Shown here: in pieces, positions 11,494 to 23,300 of the stretch | How positions within the stretch are numbered: position 1 is the stretch's first letter | Layout: every line of letters starts with the position of its first letter | NCBI GenBank assembly: GCA_004794655.1 | Contig: SMMW01000019.1 | Location: 3,673,501-3,737,500 of the forward strand | Direction of reading: 5' to 3' | DNA: 64,000 nucleotides | DNA from: Marisa cornuarietis | Lineage: Eukaryota; Mollusca; Gastropoda; Architaenioglossa; Ampullariidae | Made by a program: the position numbers and the translations under genes | Notes under the pieces: model-generated | Database searches by the model: none | What the model saw: only the letters and a program-made list of their open reading frames with translations | Told to the model about the DNA's origin: nothing

Positions 11494-13491
11494 CGATCTG
11501 ACATGAAATGGAGACCAGCACTGACAAGAGAACAATCATGATTAATACCAATGACAGCAGCAACAACAACACAAATATTTGCATGAAGGGAGTACAGGCC
11601 GAGGAAGAGAACAGCTTTAAGTACTTGTGAGCGATCCTGTCCCAACATTAAAGCCGCACGACACACATACACAGATGACTGTCGAAGGCCTTTTCAAAGG
11701 CATTGTGGTTGTGAAAGAGATCTCACTGGTAGTGTAAGAAAGAAGTAATTGAAGATCTGTTCAACTATGTTCTGGTCTGGTGTGTACTTGTACTGACAGT
11801 TCCTCAGTGGTAGTGTTTGTTGTGATTCTGGTTACTTTCAGCATAACTTTGCTTCTATGACATTAGGCTTATTGTTCTGTAGTTTCGGCCTTGTTTGCTG
11901 TTTTTGGAAGGAATATGAGCAGTAACTGCGTTGATTTTTTGGCCATTCTTTGCTTTTATAGATTCTTTAGAACACACTAGCAAAACCTGTATCGTTTTGG
12001 CCTTGCCCTACTTGAACGGCTCAGTTGGGTTGTTGTCAGAACAGATGAGGTCCCTCTTTACTGAATGTCTACCTCCCCTTGAATGTGAATAGCTTTTTGT
12101 GAGTGTGTGTGTGGCTGAGGTATAAAATTACGAGGATAAGGCAATTACAGCCCTTAAAAACTCATTATTTTGTTCGGGATTTGATTCGTTGTTGCATACT
12201 TCTCAGATTTAACCCACACCACTGCTGTAATGCATCAATGACTGATCGGCAAGACACGCAAGCGTACAAAAAGACCCGTAGTCATTTTTGTCATGTGAGA
12301 CCATCATCAGTCACCTGCAACTCAATCCGACTGCTACGTTTCGCAAGACCAACTTCTCTCCTTCCTATGCTTTGTTTGTTTGTTCGTTGACTTCAGTGAG
12401 TCAATACAGCCACGCCCTTGAAACACCAGGCCCATCCCTCCCCACCCCCTGGAGTACCAAGAGCATCAAGCACGTGGGAACATGCTAGCTACTCATTCAA
12501 ATAAACAAATATGTTGTCTAAGTTCATTTGTGTATATATCCTTGTGTTCACATCTGTGAATGGCTACGTCTGCACTGATGTGTGTCGTCTGTGTCTATAA
12601 ATATACTGTGATTATAGGCGTGTGCAAATACGACAGTTTATTAACCTCAAAGTTGGATCAATAAACATTAAACTGAAGAAATCAAGGAAAAATTGCGTAA
12701 ATGAAATAGAAAAGAGTGTCCAGTAACATGGAAACCATGGTTATCTGGAAAGAAGGTAACACACAAGTTTCAAGTCCAGATACCCATGGAGTCTGACAAC
12801 ACTTAGCAGAGTTCATTGTATTCCTGGACCAAACCGATCCACTCAACGACGTCGACAGTTTTCTCAGAAACGACCCTGAATTAAAGGTGTGGCAAGGCCA
12901 AGGCTCTCAAGACACCTGGAAGGGTGAGAACTCTAATGCCCCCAACCCCTTTTCATAAAAAGTAGATCAGCTAATTTCCGCCAAGTGAGCAGACGAGCTG
13001 GTGCGTGCTTGTGTATGTGAATATGTGTGCACCTGCTGCTTTCCAGTGTAATGCAGGGGCCAGGGTCACAGCAAGGTTAATGCGAAATCAATCAGCTAAA
13101 CTAAAGAGTTTTTTCATCAGCGGTTTGCGAGACCACCCGTGGTGACATTTGATAGTGTGTTGCTGGCAGTGCTTGACACTTGTGGGATTAAACAGGTTTT
13201 GATGTACAAATATTGTTATCAGGTACAGCTTGCGGATTTACGTTAGTGACGATGATTCTTTTCGACTTTCACAACACCTACATTTATGTGTTTTAAGGAG
13301 TCTTTTGCAAACGACTTAATGTTGTTCTTTACAGACTAATAACCATATTACAAGCATGGAGGCAAGATTGTTTTGCTTCGAAGGATCACCAAACTAGAGA
13401 CAAAAAAGGCTTGCCATTTGTTTCTTTGTTATCGTATAGGATAGCACTTTCCTATCATATATGGACAAGTGTACCGAAATTACTCCCTCCT

Positions 13492-13492
<1 letters not shown>

Positions 13493-13540
<48 letters not shown>
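13493..13540. repeat. (CA)n microsatellite
   Basis: Perfect CA tract directly beside the decayed RT fragment. Confidence 0.95.
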
Positions 13541-13545
<5 letters not shown>

Positions 13546-13555
13546 CATCGGAAAT

Positions 13556-13760
13556 AAAAGGGTGTTGGTCGTAAAGGGTTTAACGCAGGATGTTCTCCTG
13601 AACAATGTTGAGCAGTACAGGCGACATGAGTCACCCTTGACGTACCCCTACTGTTGTGTGAGAGAAACCTCTCATTGGCTGTTGAGCAGTTCTGCGCTCG
13701 TTGAGGTCTTTGATGACATGGGTGAGACCCTCTTCGATGTTGACGATCTTAACTAGGGTT
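13556..13760 (-). pseudogene. Decayed non-LTR reverse transcriptase fragment
   Basis: The minus strand reads TTVGVRQG, a stop, then LMSPVLLNIVQENIL, matching the conserved GVRQG-x-LSP-x-LFN block of LINE reverse transcriptases. Only about 65 codons are recognisable and the frame is interrupted. The element type cannot be assigned from this piece. Confidence 0.45.
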
Positions 13761-14107
13761 TATATTTGGGGTAGGGCTTAGATCACGAGCATCTTCTAAA
13801 ATAATTCTTGGGCTTATTTTCCAGGAAAGACGATAGATACGCAAGTACGATTGTCTGACTATAGGTGGTATGAGTCATGTCCCGTTTGATGAAGCAGTTC
13901 TTGAAAAAAAAGTCATAGCTGAGTGTTACCACAAACAATCTTAGAGAAATGCACACCATTTAGACCACAAACTTACATATTATGATGGTCAACGCATGAA
14001 GGTTGCTTGACTTTGCAAGGCCCCGATCATCAACGTCCATTTTCATTTTGTGCTGACCTATGGGTCATGCGTCCACCTTCATCATTTTCTATATATATAT
14101 ATATATA

Positions 14108-14490
14108 TACCGTAAATTTCAGGCTATAAACTGCCCCCCCCCCAGCTTTAAACCCTGCGGCTTAAACAGCGATGTGGCTTGTTTGCGAACTTTTCCAGAT
14201 TTTTCAGATTTCGATTAATTTTTCAATAAGCTCCATGTTAAAGTGTTAACTGTTAACGTTGTTACATTGTTAACTGTTCACATTTTAAAATCAAAATCGC
14301 ATACAGATGAAGCATTCCAATCAGTTGTTGAAGCACACACCTTCATCAACGAAAACACACCCTCATCAAAAACGAGACGAAATGCCTACGATGCAGCTTT
14401 CAGATTGTATATTTGCGGCTTATAAACCAGTGCGGCTTTGTGGAAAAATAAGATTTTTTCTTAAATTTAGTGGGTGCGACACTCAACCTA
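14108..14490. repeat. Possible nonautonomous dispersed repeat
   Basis: Starts after an AT microsatellite with a CAGGCTATAAACTGC-like segment, includes CCCTGCGGCTTAAACAGCG and ends near GCGGCTTATAAACCAGTGCG. Such GCGGCTTATA repeats resemble widespread animal DNA-transposon-derived repeats. No clear terminal inverted repeats were found, so the class is uncertain. Confidence 0.3.
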
Positions 14491-15448
14491 CGCCACAACA
14501 ATGAAAAACCCTCTATTTTATTTTTAATTAATGTTTCAATAATCAAATGAAGATTTTAAATCCTTACAGTTTGAAATATGTTGTCCAAAAATAATTTAGA
14601 ACCAGTAGCAAACAAACTGTGTTGTAAATTATCTTATTATTCATAAGTTTTCTACCCACCCTTCCTAAAAAATTCTTTGTTCGCCTTTTCTGATTTCAGG
14701 ATTATTTTTGTTATCGATTTATCTGGAATCGTGTGTGAGCGGGCGTGCGTGTGTGCGTGTAATAGTATTTCAATGTATGTGCGTATATCTATGTATCCGC
14801 TTGGTTAGCCGACAGTTTGTGGAAAGCGTTTCACTCTTCTCTATCTAAGAAGATATATGAAAGCACAATAAATGAAAAAAATTAGAAATAAGCATCATCT
14901 TTCTACGCAGTATGCTAATCAAAACTGAAAATTTCGTGTTACTTCTCTGTGTAACATTCTGTAGGTCAACTGTACAAAACAGACAGAAATAGTCAACTCT
15001 TTATATTCTATGACAGCTAGAGGACATCAGTGGTTCAACCAATAAGACTTTTGGCGCTAAAAATAAAACAATATAATATTGTGGATATATGTTTCAAGAT
15101 CTATGTTTCAAACAAACTGCCATCGACTTATTTTTGTCTTGTTAAACTACATCAGAAAGTGCGTCGTCTACGGTACAGAAATTCTTAAAAAGAATATCTT
15201 TAATTTTACATACAACCATATTGTAAACCGTTGGTGTCTCTTCAGTCTTTTCTTCTTTTGTTGCGCTGGACAGACTGGGATCTTATAGTCACGTTGTGTG
15301 ATGAAATTTGCCGTTTGGCTGAATATACTCTGAAGCAGAATGTGTCAGCGGTTTAGTGTTTCAAACTGTCTATTGATGATATTGAATATCATGTGTTGCC
15401 AAATGGTAATGTCTGTACATTCTGCAGGCGAGAAACACATCATAGAAC

Positions 15449-15564
15449 TCAAACGTTGAAACCACGAGAAAAAGCCAGGATCAGAAGCGTTGCCAAGGAA
15501 ACGGGACCCATTGCGACAGTAGGGGCCATATTGGCAGTCTGCTTGGTGTCCGTGGTAGTAAGAT
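15449..15564 (-). CDS. Gene B exon 12: C-terminal tail
   Basis: A 116-bp final exon after a TGTCACCAG acceptor, ending in TGA at 15449-15451. It encodes TDTKQTANMAPTV and then a short hydrophobic tail (VSLATLLILAF) followed by SRGFNV. There is no cytoplasmic tail, as expected for a GPI-anchor signal, although the Arg near the end makes it less ideal than in gene C. Confidence 0.75.
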
Positions 15565-18500
15565 CTGGTGACAGAAATTGTGAAAACGTGACGACTGGAT
15601 TATGAGTCTTATTATGGGATGGAGAAATGCTGCTTCTAAATGCTTTTTATTGAGGTAAACAGAAAGCATTAATTTCAGTAAACAAAATATATTATTACAG
15701 ATTTTCGTTTTGATGTATTTTTTAGTATTAAAACAAAGAAGTTATTTAACATGGCTCAACATAAAAAAGCCATCAAGAGCTCTTATTCACTCCAATATTA
15801 ACAAAAACGAGGTTGATATGATAACATGTAAAACCATTGGATGTAAAGCGGGTATTATAATGCTTCCTTATGAAAACTGTCTTCTGTGGGTGTGACATCC
15901 CCAAGCGACGTATGCACAAAGAGAGGGTAAAATCCTTTGGTTTGTCAAAATGTTTTCAATACCAGTCAGAATGCTGAGGTCACCTGTTATGATCTGGATC
16001 AATGCGGTGGCATACTCAGGTGAGGTTGTTTCTCGCTTCTTGCGGTACAAGGTGGTCGCCGAGTAATCGGAAGTGGTGGTGTCCCCGTAACTAGTGGTGG
16101 TCTGACGCGCCATTCTCTTGGTATTGCATCGCTGTGACAAGAACATGAAAAGCATAATGAAAACGCGTCTATCTTCCGTTTTACCACAGACATAAACCAA
16201 AACTAAGTGACTTGTTTTGTTTTGATTTGTTGCTTGACTAGCTTACGTCAGTGCAGAGTGCTTCCTCCTTAGTGAAGCAGAACTGGAAGGAGCAGGCGAT
16301 CTGCAGACTGTTCTGACCGGCGAAGGCGAACAACTGGAAGGGATCGGATCTGACCGTGCCATTATGTCCTCTTAGTTCAGATATGACAGTGGACCCGCCT
16401 GCTGGACAGCTACACATAAAAAACAAGATCCTTATTTGTATGTTTACTTTGAAAATATGTTTACGGTGTAAGCTTTCGTATGCGAATGCATAGCTGCTGT
16501 GCCTAAACTTCAACATAATTATTTTATAAATTTTTATCATCTTTCCTTTCTTCTAGGTTTGACGGATCAAATCACGTTTACCTTGAGAAAGAAGGTAGCT
16601 CTGTTAATAGATACTGGTGACAAACGCTTCAATTTGCACCAGTGGATCACCCGCAAAAGAAAACGTCTTACTTTTTTAGAATAGAGAAAGAGAACTATAC
16701 AAACATAACAAATAAAACTGGTTATCTTCTCTCACCCATCAGAGTCAGTCAGAACGAGCTGGTAGAGGCCATCTCCAGAACGGGCGATACAGTCGTACGG
16801 AGACACTCCCTGTGCCATGAGACCTGGAAACACAATGACCTGATTGTTTCTCTTATGATGATGATTATTTACTCTTTTGACCAGTGCTAGGCTGATCTGT
16901 TTTTGTCAACTACAACTGATCGTCAGTGGGGATCGGAGAGACTGAGCGTCTTCCCACACGATTCCCTTCAGTGGTGCGATGAGTCTAGATCGATGACGAT
17001 ATTCCCTAGCTTCATTCACACATTCATGAGCCTATCCTTATTACTATTGCACTTCATGTGGCTATATGACGTGTAATTATTTAGCTCTCTCGTTTACATG
17101 CTAATCATTCCTCATTACCTGGGGTGATGGTGAGTGTCATGCGCAGTTGCACGTTGGCGCCGAGTTTGGCCTTTGTAAGAGCTTGTCCCGTGTAGGAGTC
17201 GGTCACCACCAGACTCACGAACTCGCGAGAATTCAAGGGTTTTTCCACTGAAGGGAGGCCATTGTTTGGTTGATCACTTTCTCTGTCGCAAAAGAATATA
17301 CATAGCATGAACGCTGCTTTGAAGCTTTTAACTAGGCAGTATTTCGTCTACAAAACTTCATGTTTATAATTCGTATAGTTAACATCTTGTTTTGAGTTCA
17401 TTGTGTGAATTAGATTTTGCACAAAATAAAAAATATAAATAATATAAAATATAATATGCAAAAGCAGATGCGGGGACAGAAAGAAATAAAAGGTGAAAGT
17501 AGAAACAGTGAGTCTAGTTTCCATACACGGCAACATTCTGTGATTGTGTCTGAACCATGCTGTCCGCCTTGTCGAAATCACACGACAGCTCCATTCTTCT
17601 GTCAAGGAGGAGCAATACTCCCTTTTTCTCTTGCAAGGTCATCAGCCATTTGTAGGAGTTGCCTCCCGTCTGTACAGCAAAGACGCCCACGTCAAAGACG
17701 CTCACGTAACACACACACACACTCTCTCTCTCTCTTTTTCTCTTGACAGGTGATATGCACAGAGAATTATAGGGCATTTAGCATCCATTCGATAGATTTG
17801 TGAGAGTAGAGAAATCTGCTATCCATCCAATCATAATACGGTCATGGAGATCACCCAAGCAATCGCCAAGAAGTCAGTAGAAGCGTTCGTGCGCTCGTTC
17901 ATTCGTATGCTTGGTTTGTTCACTTTTTTCTTTGATTTGATGGTTAGGTGTTTTTTTTTTGTTTTGATTTTGGAGGGGGCGTGGCTCGTTCTGAGAAATC
18001 ACATGCTGTCTGATGCAGATTTAAAATTTGTGCAACATATTGTCGCGCCGTGTACACGCACCTTATTGCCACCACAGGTCACGCCCACTTGCCACTCGTT
18101 GCCCCGGGTGACGGGGATCTTGACGGAGTAGACACCGGTGTCGTCGTACCACATCTCGGAGCTGCTGCACCAGGGCTGGGGGTGGCCGGCCTCGTCTGTC
18201 AGCTGCACCGTCTCGTACTTGTGTCCGAAAGGGTTAATCCTGACCAGCGCGTAGCGACCCTCCGCCGTGTTGTTGACGCAGTAGTAAATGACATCTGCCC
18301 TCTTCACGCCTTAAAGCCAGATTAGATTAAAAAAAAATTAAAAAGTATGTTGAAGGTGACAGAATAGATCTGTGGAAAGCATTGGATGGTCGAAACTGTT
18401 CACAGGGAGGAAAAATATGTCCTTATAGCAGCCAGGCTTTACCTGCCAATACCGCCCATTGTAACGTTTCGCGTCTCAAACTCCTTTTTATTTCATTAAG

Positions 18501-20297
18501 TTGTTCAAAGCATAGGTAGCTCAGTAGCACGTTCTCGGGAAGCCACGTGACCGTGTGACGCAAACCTCAAATTGCATCACGCTATGACGCGATAGAGGAA
18601 TTCCAGACTCCTTTCGTAAATAAGATTTAATCTGGAATTCCACATAGCGTGGTGTAATTTCGGCGACACCGTCTAATTCAGGTGAGAATCCATGCCGACT
18701 ACACCACAAAGAAAATTAATATATTTAGTCGGCATGGATCCCACATAGCTGTAGTGTCGCTAGGCGATCACCGTAGTCACTGACTAGCCTAGCGTCGATT
18801 GGACTAAACCGGGGTAAGGAGAGTTAAGGTAGCAAGTTTAACGTTTCCCCGGCATTCAGCGGAGATATCTCAGTCAAGACTGACCTGCATGCCACCAGCA
18901 AATGTTTTATAACGGAAGCTGACATCTCTCTACCGAAGTGTAGAAATTGGAAGCCTGCTTACACCGGGAAATAAGCACAGCTAAGCTGAACTCCAGATTC
19001 AGCTGACATCCTTCCAGCAAGAACTGACTGATACAGAGACGGCAGTTGTCCACTTCACTCCGCCAGGGATTCTTCTTCCGAGTGGGATTCGTCGGAGATC
19101 TCTGAGGTTCTGCGGTTTTCCACAGCAGTAACTACAAACGCTAAAAACATTCCTGCCGAAGGGCGGCGCTGAATCGTCGAGACCGAGGATACCTACAGCA
19201 AGGCTGTTCTTCAAGCCGGGATTTACTCTTGTGTTCCGCGGGAATCTTATATTGTGATTCGTGAATTTGGATAGACTTTTCCGTGCAATCTTACACTTGT
19301 TTTGGATACAGTTCGCCAGTCAGCAACCCAGGTGAAAATCAAAGATTTATGCCACCTGAATACGCCCCCCCCCAAATGTCCTGGCTAACCTTCTGAAAGT
19401 GCTACACGCGTGAAGTCGTTTAAGTACAAGAAGTTCAGGAAAGGTGACAGGCCACCTCGATCTACTCACGTGTGTAGCAGTAAGGACCTGTCCAACCCGA
19501 TTCGCAGCCATACTTGCACGGTTGTCCCCCTTTACAAGGTTCTCCGTAACAATGGCAGACCTGGTCGCAGTTATCTCCCACAAAGCCATCCACGCACACT
19601 GCACACAGGTAAATATTGAAGGTAAATATGACAGTTGTCTCTCCGTGGTCCTATAGTGAATCTTTTGCAAATGTTACTTGAACGTCTACTATAGTTAAAA
19701 ATATTTTTAAAGACATGGCAGAAGTACAAGAGTGATTCGTTCGCTTTGTCAATCCCTCGGCCAGTTTCTTATATTATGTAGTGAGATCAGTGGACAATCG
19801 TGACGTCAAAGGCTTGACCTGTTTCCGGTGTTTGTTGTCGTGTTATGCATGTGTTTGAAATTCTCGCACTGGCTAAAATTTTGAGTAGTTTAGAAGTGCA
19901 AGTCCAAATTTCTGTAATTATCTCCGTCTATACCTTTATGTCAAAAACCTCTGACAGGCTTCATTCATTCGTGTCATTTTTTCATAATATAGGAACTGTC
20001 GTTGGGCCTATAAGTGTTATACAAATATGTGCAATTATATACAAACACAGTAACATCAAATAAACGTTGCTTGAAGTCTGGAGAAGACTTCACGGCGATT
20101 TAATGTTTGAATGGGTTGGAAAGGCGGTAGCTAAAATAGAAGCCGTCAAAAAAGCCTATAGAATATTTAATCTCGTATTTAAAAAAATTAAATATGATAA
20201 CAATGATTAAACTCCAAATCTGTCAAAGGAAAATGTCCAGTAATATACAATTTTGATAGAAGCGACGCTACGTCATCGCACGTGTGTTATGCAGAGA

Positions 20298-20338
<41 letters not shown>

Positions 20339-23300
20339 CACATTTTATTATGCCTTTCTATAAAACAAAGAATTCAACCTAATATAACTAACCAATGGAT
20401 AAAATAAAAGTTTGGGTTATTCAGGAATATTTCCAGCCTTTTTTTTTTTTTTAACAAACTTTGTATATCTGCTTATTCAACTTTACAGTCATTCTAAAAA
20501 TATGACAACGAATAAATTTGCAAGTTTTGTACAATAGACATGAACTCCATTAGCATCTAACAATATGCTCATGTAAGAGAAAAGAAAAAAAAAAACAAAA
20601 AAACTGTAAGTGCAGCTATAAGATTCTCGTTACAAACAAAATGTAAAGTCTCAGGCCACATATAGTAGCAGGCAAAAAAAATGGCATAACAAGCATGTTG
20701 AACCTTATTTCACTGTACTAGGTATTAGCGACACTAGAAATATGGGCTCAGTTTCACAACACATTTCTAATTTTAAACACTTTTAGGTCTCCAAACAATT
20801 TTTTTTTTTTTTTTTAATTATTAAGAATCTTTATAAAAGGGCTGGGACAAACGCAATTTACCCATTTCATGCAATGTCAATATGAGGTCTTTCAAATAGC
20901 CTAATCATAAAAAAGACAACATTACATAACACAAATAATAATACACAAATAATGTAACTCCATTTTCTTAACTTAAAGTTTAAACAATACACCTAGGCTT
21001 ACATATTACCATTTTTTTTTTCATAGATACATATAAGATATAATATTTTACAATATGAGACAAACATATAAGCATAAGGTAAAAGTCATCCATCTGCCAA
21101 GCAGGTCATCCAACATGCTCATATATAGTTTTAACTAATCATACAGTCATGTGTATGTATATATAAATCAATATGTTTATATGACAAGTTGTTTATAGGG
21201 TAGCCAGAGTTGATCCAACCTTTCTTCATTTATTTCTAAACATGCATTAAATTTTTCAATTTTGTATCTTTGTTTCAATATTCGGATAAAGGGTTCTAGT
21301 TGGGGGGTGGCTTTTTTGAACCTGCAGGAATATATGTATGTTTTTGCGAGTAGCAATATTAAGTCAAGTACAGCATCTGTCTCGGAGTCATTGCTTCGTC
21401 CAAACAGAACAAGATGTTCACTGACAGTTATTCTTGGAGCACTTTTACATTTGTCTGATATACACTTTTGTAGGTTTCTCCAAAAATCCTTAACATTTTC
21501 ACAATTCCAAAATATATGCTGAATGTTTTCTTTTTCATCTCTGCATAGGCTACAGACATCATCTTCTAGTCCCATGTGGAATAAAATTACTTTTGTCCCT
21601 AGAATTCTATGTAACACTCTGATTTGCAGCCATTTTAATTTAATGTCTTTTATATTAGCCATTGTTTTAAATATAACATTCCAGTCAACATTTATGTTTA
21701 CCCTCTCATCCCATTTCAAACAACAACTTGGCCTACCTGTGTTAGATATCATCTTATCATAATATAGTCTTGCGCCTTTCTGTACTGATTGAATTATACT
21801 AAGAGTTTTATTTGTATCATATGTAAAAGAAGATAAATCTGTTTTATTTATTCTATTTAAATTTATATATGTCTTTATGGCCTTTATGCAACCAGTAAAT
21901 GAGATGAAGTTAATGTTAACATCATATTTATTCTTGACAGCTTGGTATGATAGAAAGTTTCCTCTTTCATCCATTAAGTGTTTTACTAAGTATATATCTT
22001 TCTCCACCCATCTCTTATATAGAATTGGCTTATTCTCAATCTTAATTCTGTCATTACAAAAGATAGGTTCTTTCAAAATTTCTTCATGTTTTTCGCACAC
22101 TATACTCTCTCCAAAAATCCTGTACGCTTTTAATACATCTGTCCAGAAGCTGTTTGCATTTATAAAGGGGCATACTGCAGGGCCTAGTTTGTCTAAATAA
22201 TTTATTATTTTATGTGTTGACATGAGATTTCTTTTCCAGCTGTGGTTGGTTTTTTAATTTTCCGCAGCCATGATAGTTTTAATGCATTCATATAAATTCT
22301 AACATCAGGTATGCCCATGCCCCCAGCATGAATATTTCTAGTGGATATTTTTCTGTTAATTTTATCATTTTTACTATTCCAAACAAACTTAAAGATGGAT
22401 TTCTGTAAGTCATTTATAATATAGTCTGGAGGGTTGGGTAGCAGTAGCCACAGGTGTACCAGTTTTGACAAGATTAATGACTTAAGTATTGCTACTCTCC
22501 CTAATGGAGTTAACTGTCTCTTTAACCATATTTTATACAGCATTCTAATTTCAGCAAGCTTGCTATCGTAGTTTAATTTTATACAATCTTTTAAATTATT
22601 TGTAAACCAAAGGCCCAGAATTTTAAATTTTTCTGGATTCCACTGCATCTGTAAGTGTGGTAAGAATTTAACTGGTGAATTTCTTTTGCTCCCCAGCCAT
22701 ATTGCACTTGATTTTTCCGTGTTTAATACTAATCCAGATATCTTTCCAAACATGTCTAATGTGCGCATAGATTCTTCAAAGGACAGTCTGTCATCTTCCA
22801 AGGTTAGTTCTGTATCATCTGCATACTGTACAATTTTACTTTCAGAGTTGTGGGTTTTTATACCTTTTATATATTTGTTTTTCCTTATCATAATAGCTAG
22901 AATTTCTACGCATAGGATGAATAAATAAGGTGAGATGGGGTCCCCCTGCCTGCAGCCTCTTCTTATTTGGAACCATGCTGATAATGTGCCATTCACCGAC
23001 ACACTTGATTTGATATTAGTATAAAAGGTGGTGATCCATTTGCAGAAAAGGGGGCTGAAACCAAAGACGTGTAGAGTATCAAGCATGAAACTCCAGCTAA
23101 TACTATCGAAGGCTTTTTCAAAGTCAAGGCAGACTAGCAGACCAGGCTGTTTAGTCATACTTAAATGTTCAATCAAATCATATATCAGTCTAATGTTATC
23201 CCCAAGATATCTTCCACGGATGAAGCCGGACTGATCCTCATGGATCAGAGATGGTAACACTTTTTTCATTCTATTTGCAATGCATGCTGCCCCAATCTTA

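Larger units (their letters stand above)
10430..15448. other. Spacer between genes A and B
   Basis: No gene recognised. Contains a CCGT/CTGT microsatellite (about 11443-11493), a CA tract (13493-13540), a decayed RT fragment (about 13556-13760), an AT tract (14093-14109) and a GCGGCTTATA-type repeat (about 14110-14490). Stretches around 11250-11450 and 12960-13200 resemble the B-C spacer near 30750-30970 and 31640-31880, showing that the spacer was duplicated with the genes. Confidence 0.6.

Noticed and set aside
15868..16200. 110-codon single-exon gene
   Set aside because: It is gene B exon 11 read through both splice sites.
19347..19670. 107-codon frame over the EGF exon of gene B
   Set aside because: Wrong frame; the EGF cysteines appear only in the phase that joins neighbouring exons.
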